From: Dickeya oryzae
GTDB taxonomy: Bacteria > Pseudomonadota > Gammaproteobacteria > Enterobacterales > Enterobacteriaceae
Direction of reading: 5' to 3'
Assembly (NCBI RefSeq): GCF_009372235.1
Contig: NZ_ML762920.1
Span: forward strand, 589,298-653,297
Length of the DNA: 64,000 nucleotides
The translations under genes and the position numbers were made by a program. Below, in pieces: positions 1-6,508 of this stretch. The number at the start of each line of letters is the position of its first letter. Position 1 is the stretch's first letter. The notes under the pieces are model-generated. The model worked only from the letters and a program-made list of their open reading frames with translations, was not told the DNA's origin and made no database searches.

Positions 1-91
1 CTGCCAGCGAAAGCCCTAAACTGACAATAGCCAGAAATAGAATGCTGGCAACACAACTAGCGGCAACGATATCGTTCTTTATTCTATACAT
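1..91 (-). CDS. Membrane protein, N-terminal part only (possible transporter)
   Basis: Only the first 30 codons lie in the window; the gene runs off the left edge. It starts MYRIKND and then gives a hydrophobic stretch rich in Ala, Val, Leu and Ile that looks like a first transmembrane helix. Its ATG overlaps the end of the formyltransferase gene (ATGTATAG), so it is translationally coupled and belongs to the AT-rich operon. A transporter at the end of a biosynthetic operon would suit export of the product. The family cannot be fixed from 30 residues. Confidence 0.55.
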   Translation of the reverse strand, partial: MYRIKNDIVAASCVASILFLAIVSLGLSLA

Positions 92-701
92 CAGAATATC
101 CTTCATAGACAACTTTGTTATCGTGAATAGATAACCTGGACTCCAGAAAAGCACAAACTGCACGATAGATCATCTTTCTCTCGGCAAAAATAATTAGCTC
201 TTTTAGCTCAGACTCAGTAGTCCCATTTAAGATTCTCACAGCCTCCTGATCAATTATAGGACCAGCATCAACTTCTTCATTAATAAAGTGAAGTGTTGCA
301 CCTGTAATGCGCAGCCCCCCCTGCAATGCCTTAAGTTGAGCCTTATCACCAGGGAAAGCTGGTAGCAAAGATGGGTGGGTATTCATCGTTTTACTACCAA
401 AATCTTTCACAAATTTAGGAGAAAAAATTCTTCTAAAACCTCCTAATATTATTAGATCTATACCGGAATTATTAATTTTTTCTGTAATCGCCTTTTCGAA
501 ACCACTACGATCATTAAAGTCACGATGGTCTATTTTAGCAATAGAAACCCCATCAAACGCAGCATTCCCTGTAGCTGAGAAATCAGCATTATTTGTAATA
601 ACAAGACTTAATTCAGCCGTGACTTTGGAATCTAAAATAGCCTGCCTGACAGTGGACAGCAAACTTCCACGGCCAGAGAACATAAATGCTACTCTCTTCA
701 T
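84..701 (-). CDS. PurN-like formyltransferase
   Basis: A 205-residue protein of the folate-dependent formyltransferase fold, about PurN length (PurN is about 212). The N-terminal FSGRGSLL matches the PurN loop ISGNGSN. The catalytic region MNTHPSLLPAFPG carries the Asn and His of the Asn-His-Asp triad, and GATLHFINEEVDAGP carries the Asp. All three residues are present, so an active 10-formyl-THF transferase is likely. It overlaps the amidohydrolase by 4 bp (ATGA) and sits in an AT-rich operon rather than a purine operon. I infer that it formylates an amino group of a pathway intermediate instead of GAR. The substrate is unknown. Confidence 0.75.
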   Translation of the reverse strand: MKRVAFMFSGRGSLLSTVRQAILDSKVTAELSLVITNNADFSATGNAAFDGVSIAKIDHRDFNDRSGFEKAITEKINNSGIDLIILGGFRRIFSPKFVKDFGSKTMNTHPSLLPAFPGDKAQLKALQGGLRITGATLHFINEEVDAGPIIDQEAVRILNGTTESELKELIIFAERKMIYRAVCAFLESRLSIHDNKVVYEGYSDV

Positions 702-1987
702 AGCTTAACCCTATTTCTTATTGAGGAATACTCTTTTACACTATCGATAATTTTTATATTTTTAAAGCAATTTTCTTTAATAACAAAATCACCATCAATC
801 AATACATGACAGGGATTTTCTTTATTGATCATTTTGAGTATTGAAACTGGTGTATTAATATATTCATTATCCATTTCATTTTCTTTATAAATTATCAAGT
901 CAGCTTTGAATCCTGATTGAATTTTTCCTGTATCTTTCAATCCAAGGGCCTCTGCACCGCCAAAAGTAATCATATGAAGAACTGATTTGGCATCAATTTT
1001 ATTGATAAATTCACTATCACCATGATGATATAATGAAAAAAGCGCATCAAACGTCAGATCATTGACTGGATTAACCATCGCTGCATCCGTACCAAGGCCA
1101 ATGTGGTTTGTTGATGAAAACTTTTTCGCGGGCATGGTTCCGGCCCCTACGAAACTGTTACTGACCGGACAATGCACAAGACTACATTTTGATTCTTTTA
1201 TTATTTCTATCTCTCTGTCACTCAGATAACTAGCATGAATAAGCGTAGTGTTATGATCAAGCACCCCCAACTCATGTAACCGCTCAATACCACTTTTAGA
1301 ATACATATTGATATGTGCGTTTACCTGGTGACTTCCTTCATTTATGTGTAAGGTAAACCTCCTGCTACGCTTTCTCGCAATGTCATGAAGCATGACTAAT
1401 AATAAGTCGTCAGCAGATAATTCTGAAGCAGTTGCTGGTGTGATATTCACTAAATCGTTTTGGTAAAGTTTCTCTGCTAAAAAATACTCACTTGAGATAG
1501 TATCTATTGATTTATTTTTCGGGCTTTTACCACTTCCAGCCCAATAGTTACTTTGACAAAAGTTGATAACACAGCGAACTCCCACTTCAGTGACAGCCCG
1601 GTAATCACTTTCGATTCGGCTAGTAAAAATCCCGAATGAAGTAACTCCTTTTTTTAAAGCACATCCGATTGATTTTATTGATGATATATACTGACCTTCT
1701 GGATCTTCAAGCTCATTATTTTTATGTACAGTGTCTAATACCTTATCAATGGGGGATGAGTCTAATAGGCTACCATAAACTTCCTTGCTAGGATGAAGAT
1801 GTGCATTTATCAATCCGGGCAGTATAATATGACCGCCGTTTAGCAAGACTACTTCCTCATCATGAACATCCAGATTAGGACCAACTTCTACAATCCTGTC
1901 GTTTCTTATCCGAATATCCCCTACGTCAAAACACATATCTTCTGAATTTAAATATTTTATCTCTTTAAAAATTAATTTATCATCCAT
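698..1987 (-). CDS. TrzA/AtzA-type metal-dependent amidohydrolase
   Basis: A 429-residue protein of the amidohydrolase superfamily, in the subgroup of guanine, cytosine, S-adenosylhomocysteine and triazine deaminases or hydrolases. The metal motifs appear in order: HLH in LINAHLHPSKEV, a His in LHINEGSH, a His in LIHASYLSD followed by VHCPVSN, and the Asp of GLGTDAAMVNP. The family hydrolyses amino or similar groups from N-heterocycles, so a deamination step on a base or nucleoside intermediate is plausible. Its ATG overlaps the end of the HAD gene (ATGGATGA), and it overlaps the formyltransferase by 4 bp. The exact substrate cannot be read from the sequence. Confidence 0.75.
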   Translation of the reverse strand: MDDKLIFKEIKYLNSEDMCFDVGDIRIRNDRIVEVGPNLDVHDEEVVLLNGGHIILPGLINAHLHPSKEVYGSLLDSSPIDKVLDTVHKNNELEDPEGQYISSIKSIGCALKKGVTSFGIFTSRIESDYRAVTEVGVRCVINFCQSNYWAGSGKSPKNKSIDTISSEYFLAEKLYQNDLVNITPATASELSADDLLLVMLHDIARKRSRRFTLHINEGSHQVNAHINMYSKSGIERLHELGVLDHNTTLIHASYLSDREIEIIKESKCSLVHCPVSNSFVGAGTMPAKKFSSTNHIGLGTDAAMVNPVNDLTFDALFSLYHHGDSEFINKIDAKSVLHMITFGGAEALGLKDTGKIQSGFKADLIIYKENEMDNEYINTPVSILKMINKENPCHVLIDGDFVIKENCFKNIKIIDSVKEYSSIRNRVKL

Positions 1988-2656
1988 TAATAAACCCCAA
2001 CATATCCTTTTTGAACTTATCGAATGAAATTTTTTCAGAATAATGTAATGTCTGCATCCCTAGCTCTTGACAGGGACGAATATCATTTGAAATACTGTCT
2101 CCTATCATAAGAGCATCTTTAGGTCTCAGGGCATATTCATCTAATATCTTATAAAAAAAATCTTATTTGGCTTACACTCCGGGTAAGACTTGCCAAAATA
2201 GAGACTTTTAAAATATTTTTTTATATTTTTATTCTCTAATTTTTTGATCTGAACCTTATCCATACCATTACTACAGATTATCAATGGCAATTTTTCACTT
2301 AACTCACTTAATAAAGGAACCCAATCTCTTGTTAAAGAACAATTACTGACATAATCATCCCAGTAAATACCTTCAATTAACTTCTTATGCTTTAATGATT
2401 TAATATCAAACCAGTCATATATATATTCAAATCTTTTATCAAAAATCATTTTCATCTCAATGCTTCCTAATACAAAATCCTCCCATAGATATTGATTTTT
2501 CTTATAAAAAAATTCTCGAAACGCATTGAAATCGCTATTCGCCTTAGCATATTGATACTTGACGATCCAGTCTGTTACTGCTTTTAAAGCAGAGTCAGCC
2601 CCTGCTTTATGGCTGACCAATGTATCGTCCAAATCAAAAATTACTATTTTTACCAT
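1980..2656 (-). pseudogene. HAD-family phosphatase, frameshifted in a T8 tract
   Basis: The N-terminal part starts MVKIVIFDLDDTLVSH, with the DxD nucleophile motif of HAD hydrolases, and continues through motif II (LIICSNG) and motif III (CKPNK). At a run of eight A on the plus strand (2153-2160) the frame is lost and a stop follows at 2141. Adding one base restores a perfect HAD ending: KIFFYKILDEYAL, then motif IV MIGDSISNDI, ending at 1980-1982 where it overlaps the amidohydrolase start. The intact protein would be about 225 residues. It overlaps the NTPase by 23 bp. The likely job is dephosphorylating a nucleotide intermediate. The break may be real, a slippage switch, or a homopolymer sequencing error. 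Confidence 0.7.
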
Positions 2657-3206
2657 ATGAAAAATCCTTATGAGCCACTAAAGAGCCAAATGCACATTTT
2701 AGTGCTGTCTCGAATTCATCGACTCTTGTATATAAACCTCCTGTTAGCACACCATTAGTTCCTACTTTATCTATATCTGATTGAGATATCTCTGGATTCA
2801 ACCCCAGAATGATATCTGAAAGCTTGATTTTTTTATCGAGTTTTTCTGCTACAATAGCAGGAAGCATTACTTTCCCACTGCAACCATAATAGAGTTCCGA
2901 TGTGACAACATCTTTAATAACTGCCCATCCATATACAAAATTTCCAAATGATGTTTTTTCCGTCAACCCTTCAAGAGCAATAATATAATCAACATAACTA
3001 TCCTGTACTAATTCAATATTTTTAATTCTAGTTTGACAACCACTAATTGCCTCATCATCGCTTTGCGGTGTTTCACTGACGCCTGATTCAACACTTTTAT
3101 GTTTAAGTGTGAAATTCTCAAAAACAAAAGAACATGTATTCCTTACTGATGAAATTTTTGCTTCATTATCAGAAGCCAATAGAAGTGTCACGTGTTTATT
3201 CTGCAT
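2634..3206 (-). CDS. YjjX-like (DUF84) NTPase / non-canonical nucleotide hydrolase
   Basis: A 190-residue protein resembling the inosine/xanthosine triphosphatase family. Visible family features are the N-terminal LLLASDNEAKISSVRN, GVSETPQSDDEAISG, the EGLTEK strand, GWAVIKD, and near the end TNGVLTGGLYTR followed by ALKCAFG. The family cleaves non-canonical NTPs to monophosphates. Here it lies between a nucleotide hydroxymethylase and a phosphatase with overlaps on both sides (11 bp and 23 bp), so a dedicated role on a modified nucleotide is more likely than housekeeping. I see no frame break in it. Confidence 0.7.
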   Translation of the reverse strand: MQNKHVTLLLASDNEAKISSVRNTCSFVFENFTLKHKSVESGVSETPQSDDEAISGCQTRIKNIELVQDSYVDYIIALEGLTEKTSFGNFVYGWAVIKDVVTSELYYGCSGKVMLPAIVAEKLDKKIKLSDIILGLNPEISQSDIDKVGTNGVLTGGLYTRVDEFETALKCAFGSLVAHKDFSYGKNSNF

Positions 3207-4070
3207 GTTTATAAATCCATTTCATAACATTGGTATTAGCGGCACCAGATAATATATCCGACAACGTTTCTTCTGCTGATTCTATCTGAGGCATTTTTTC
3301 AGAAAACGGTTTTATTTCACTACATTCCGCCACTTCTGTCGCTTTATTTAAAGTCTTATCATAGATTTGTGTGAATGTAGTTTTCATTACTGTTATGCCT
3401 AGCTTGAGTTTATCCATCCCACTCTCTCTCAGGTCTTTCCATATCAACTCATGGATAAATGAGAAAAATCCCATATCATAGGGAAGACCCGTAATTACAT
3501 CCGTACTTCGTGAAATGGTTTCACAATGTAATGTATCATTCTTGATATAGAACTGCATGCCGATAGTACAAGGAAAATCCTTAGTGTCTGATTTATGATA
3601 ATTTTGATTGATGTTTATAATAGCGCGGCGGGAATCTTTATTTTTTATAAGTGCATTTTTCACCCAATTGTATTGGTTGCCATAACCTTCAACCGGCTCA
3701 TAAAACACATAATATCCATAATTTGAATTGACATTCCCATTTTCGTCAACAAGCGTCATCCAGAATTTAGATGCTTTTGCCAGACCATCCTTAGCCCTCA
3801 GACTACCACTAAAATAAGCCAAATACTCTCGAGATAAATATCTTATGGCACCAGTTCTAATGTTATGCAAGCGATTCCCTGGATCCTTAAGAACATAATT
3901 TACTCCATACGCTTGTAGTGCATTTCCAGCCCTGGATGAAATCTCTCACCGGTAGTGAGAATATGATAAATACCATTTTTCACTAACTCATCAACAGAAT
4001 CTCCACTAATGGTGGTGAAAACCTGCTCTTCTGATTGCAGAGTTTTTGCAACATTTACATTCATAGTCAT
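3196..4070 (-). pseudogene. Thymidylate-synthase-fold cytidylate hydroxymethylase, split by a frameshift
   Basis: Frame 1 starts at 4070 (or the in-frame ATG at 4064, better spaced from an AGGG) and reads to a stop at 3900-3902. The second frame, open from about 3945 to 3196, holds the rest. Joining them by one extra base near 3940 gives a continuous protein of about 291 residues: KNGIYHILTTGER, then ISSRAGNALQAYGVNYVL. Thymidylate synthase/dCMP hydroxymethylase motifs are clear: VNSNYGYYVF, SRRAIININQ, the catalytic Cys in KDFPCTIGMQF, and RSTDVITGLPYDMGFF. The Asp in LPYD replaces the Asn that thymidylate synthase uses to bind uracil. This is the change known from T4 dCMP hydroxymethylase, so the predicted substrate is CMP or dCMP. 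It is the first gene of the operon. A TTG at 3870 is the only late start and would drop conserved sequence. Confidence 0.75.
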
Positions 4071-4440
4071 CCCTAATTATGTATGGGCATCCTCGCCAGG
4101 ATGGGGAAAAATATAATTACATATACAACATTTACTGATCAAACAAAATTTCCTTAAAAACAGAAGAATTAGATTTATTTTGTTATTATTAGCTGTTTCA
4201 CTAAGAATAAAAAAAACACCATATCTAATTGTTTTTTCTTACTTTTATCATGTGAATATCTGATTATTTACTCAGATATATGAAATCATCATTTTTAACA
4301 ACCCCCCATTAATAAATATTAATTTTTATTAATTCACCGATAGAATTTCTTTAAAATGAAATATCTACATAATCTCACCCAATAGCAGATAACTGAAGGG
4401 AACTCGGTAAGAATTGTTATGCTCGGTTCAATCACCAACC
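4071..4440 (-). promoter_or_regulatory. AT-rich upstream region of the nucleotide operon
   Basis: About 370 bases without a recognisable gene, strongly AT-rich with several A and T runs. A small hairpin (CATCCT, 4-base loop, AGGATG; 4088-4103) lies in what would be the 5' leader, just upstream of the AGGG ribosome binding site. TTGTTT (minus strand, 4141-4146) followed about 17 bases later by TATGTA is a possible promoter, but such matches are common in AT-rich DNA. The composition is typical of H-NS-bound acquired DNA. Confidence 0.35.
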
Positions 4441-4559
4441 AGACTAAGCGCACCAGACATAACAGCAATCCCTTATGAAGAACTCCGAATCATGTGTAAA
4501 AAGATCCAGCAAACCCGCGCCTGCTGACAGCTTCTGGCTATGCTGCCGCACATTGGCAG

Positions 4560-4792
4560 CAGCAGGCCAGTCTGGTTTCCTGGATAAACCGGAAGGCAAA
4601 GGCTTCGCCTTTATCGGCGGGCCGGTAGAAGACACCTCGATTCTGGGCAGCGGCATCGGTTTTGGCCTGCGTAAAGGTGACGAGGCCTTGAAAGCCGAAC
4701 TGGACAAGGCTATCAAACAAGTGAAAGACGACGGCACCGTCGAGAAACTGGCGAAACAGTACTTCCCCGGTTTCGACGTAAGAGTGCAATAA
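4560..4792 (+). pseudogene. C-terminal remnant of a polar amino-acid ABC transporter binding protein
   Basis: About 75 codons in one frame give SGFLDKPEGKGFAFIGGP, then GSGIGFGLRKGD, then a helix ending EKLAKQYFPGFDVRVQ. These match the C-terminal lobe of ArgT/HisJ-type periplasmic binding proteins, where GVGLRK and DGTYDKMAKKYF are typical. The upstream part and the signal peptide are missing; the sequence before about 4560 is unrelated. The fragment is followed by its own terminator. It looks like a native gene truncated when the AT-rich block to the left arrived or was rearranged. Confidence 0.7.
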
Positions 4793-4809
4793 CGGTTGTT
4801 ATCACATGA

Positions 4810-4839
4810 CAAGGCCCGCATCCGATGATGTGGGCCTTG
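4810..4839 (+). terminator. Hairpin terminator after the binding-protein remnant
   Basis: CAAGGCCCgCAT, a 6-base loop, then ATGtGGGCCTTG form a 12-bp stem with one mismatch, 17 bases after the remnant stop. The T tail is weak (TAGCTTT). Confidence 0.55.
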
Positions 4840-5059
4840 TAGCTTTAAAGACGATGAACCGCGCTCATGGACCGCTATTACGGTGTTTAATATCTTCAGA
4901 TTTAAAGTACAAAAACGCCAATATCCTCACGGAATAGTCCACATGCCTCAATGGCAATTTTCCCCCCACGCTCTATGCTATGACGAGTCAGGGAAAACGA
5001 TGACGCGATGCGCGCCGACGTTATCCTGGTGATTTTTTTCACACAAAAAGGACAACACC

Positions 5060-5605
5060 ATGAATCAAATCAAATTGTTAGGTATTTCCGGCAGCCTGCG
5101 TAAAGCCTCTGCCAACCGGGGATTGCTGCGTGCCGCGCAGTCGGTACTGCCCGCTTATGCCACGCTGGACATTGCCGACCTGCTGGATGTACCGTTTTAT
5201 AACGCTGATTTGACTGAGGTACCTGAATCCGTGCAGCGCATCGCCCGTCAGGCCAGTGAGGCGGATGGTTTTGTGTTCGCCTGTACCGAATACAATTATT
5301 CTATAGCACCGGCGCTGAAGAATATTCTGGACTGGTTATCCCGCCTGCCGGATACCACCATTTTAAGCGGTAAACCGGCAGCATTGATGGGTGCAGGCGG
5401 CGGTATGGGTACCTCGCGGGCGCAGTATCATTTGCGTCAGAGTTGCGTCTACCTGAATGTTCATGTGCTGAACAAGCCGGAAGTTTTCGCTAACGCCTTT
5501 GCTGGTGGTTTCGACGATCAGGGCAACCTGAAAGATGAAAACATTACCGTTCTGATTGCCGAGCAAATGAATGCGCTTGTCGATGAGATCGGACTCAGAA
5601 GATAA
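5060..5605 (+). CDS. NAD(P)H-dependent FMN reductase family protein
   Basis: A 181-residue flavodoxin-fold reductase. The phosphate-binding loop GISGSLRKASANRGLLR is at residues 8-24, and the family signature TEYNYSIAPALKNILDW is in the middle, followed by a Gly-rich AALMGAGGGMGTSR. Relatives reduce FMN, quinones or chromate in the cytoplasm using NAD(P)H. The start has AAGGA upstream with good spacing. It is a single gene, convergent with cobA, whose stop lies about 45 bases away. The exact substrate is not deducible. Confidence 0.8.
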   Translation: MNQIKLLGISGSLRKASANRGLLRAAQSVLPAYATLDIADLLDVPFYNADLTEVPESVQRIARQASEADGFVFACTEYNYSIAPALKNILDWLSRLPDTTILSGKPAALMGAGGGMGTSRAQYHLRQSCVYLNVHVLNKPEVFANAFAGGFDDQGNLKDENITVLIAEQMNALVDEIGLRR

Positions 5606-5650
5606 CACATCCTTTCATCAGGCTACCGCCCACTGTCGGGCGGCAGTCGC

Positions 5651-6481
5651 TTATGCCGCTACCGTTCCCACTTTCATCATCGCTTCGCTGGCCACCGTCA
5701 GTGCCGGATGGCGACAAAAACGTACCACTTCACCGACCACTAACAAGCTGGGCGATTGCGGCTGATAACGCGCCATCAGTGCAGGCAAGGTCGCAAGTGT
5801 CGCGGTCATCACGCGTTGCTCCGGCTGCGTGCCGCGCTCAATAATCGCCAGCGGTGTACTGGCAGGCAGGCCGTGTGCGATTAACTTCTGGCACAGACGA
5901 CTGGCATGACTCAACCCCATATAAAACACCAGTGTTTGCTGGCCTGCGCCCAGGGTTTCCCAGTCCAGTTGCGGCTCGCCATCGCGAGCATGACCGGTAA
6001 TAAACCGTACCGATTGAGCACAATCCCGGTGCGTCAGCGGCAACCCTACCGCCGCCGCACAGCCGGTCGCGGCGGTAATTCCCGGTACAACATGGCAACG
6101 CACACCCTGTTGATGCAGGTAATCCATTTCCTCACCGCCACGCCCGAAAATAAACGGATCGCCGCCTTTTAAGCGCACGACTCGCTGCCCGGCTTGCGCC
6201 AGCTCCATCAACAATTGATTGATTTGCGGTTGCGGCAGTGCGTGGTTGCCCTGCTGTTTACCGACATCAATGCGCAAGGTGTCACGCGCTACTAACGCCA
6301 TAATATCGGCCGAAACCAGCCGGTCATGCACGACCACATCCGCCTGCTGAATCACTCGCAGCGCCTTGATAGTCAGTAATTCGGCATCGCCCGGACCGGC
6401 ACCCACCAGCCAGACATCACCTGCCAGCAACGGCTGGCGTTGATGGCCCTGCGCCATCAGCGTATTCAGAGTAGGGTTCAT
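5651..6481 (-). CDS. cobA: Uroporphyrinogen-III C-methyltransferase (nas-linked)
   Basis: A 276-residue SUMT. Family motifs are [17 protein letters not shown] near the N-terminus, the [13 protein letters not shown] loop, and [12 protein letters not shown]. It transfers two methyl groups from S-adenosylmethionine to uroporphyrinogen III to give precorrin-2, the entry to siroheme. It is the last gene of the nas operon, 27 bases after nasA, with a strong AAGGAGTG ribosome binding site. Because the nitrite reductase encoded upstream needs siroheme, the context supports a dedicated supply role rather than cobalamin synthesis. Confidence 0.9.
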   Translation of the reverse strand: MNPTLNTLMAQGHQRQPLLAGDVWLVGAGPGDAELLTIKALRVIQQADVVVHDRLVSADIMALVARDTLRIDVGKQQGNHALPQPQINQLLMELAQAGQRVVRLKGGDPFIFGRGGEEMDYLHQQGVRCHVVPGITAATGCAAAVGLPLTHRDCAQSVRFITGHARDGEPQLDWETLGAGQQTLVFYMGLSHASRLCQKLIAHGLPASTPLAIIERGTQPEQRVMTATLATLPALMARYQPQSPSLLVVGEVVRFCRHPALTVASEAMMKVGTVAA

Positions 6482-6508
6482 AGGATCACTCCTTTTTCCG
6501 GGCGCGGC

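Noticed and set aside
2150-2162. Programmed ribosomal frameshifting in the HAD gene
   Set aside because: The T8 tract could allow slippage, but I see no stimulatory structure or internal Shine-Dalgarno, and the first gene of the operon has a similar break at a non-slippery site; mutation or sequencing error is simpler.
3900-4070. The 56-codon frame as a separate small gene (leader peptide)
   Set aside because: Its product continues smoothly into the thymidylate-synthase fold after one base is added, so it is the N-terminus of the split gene.
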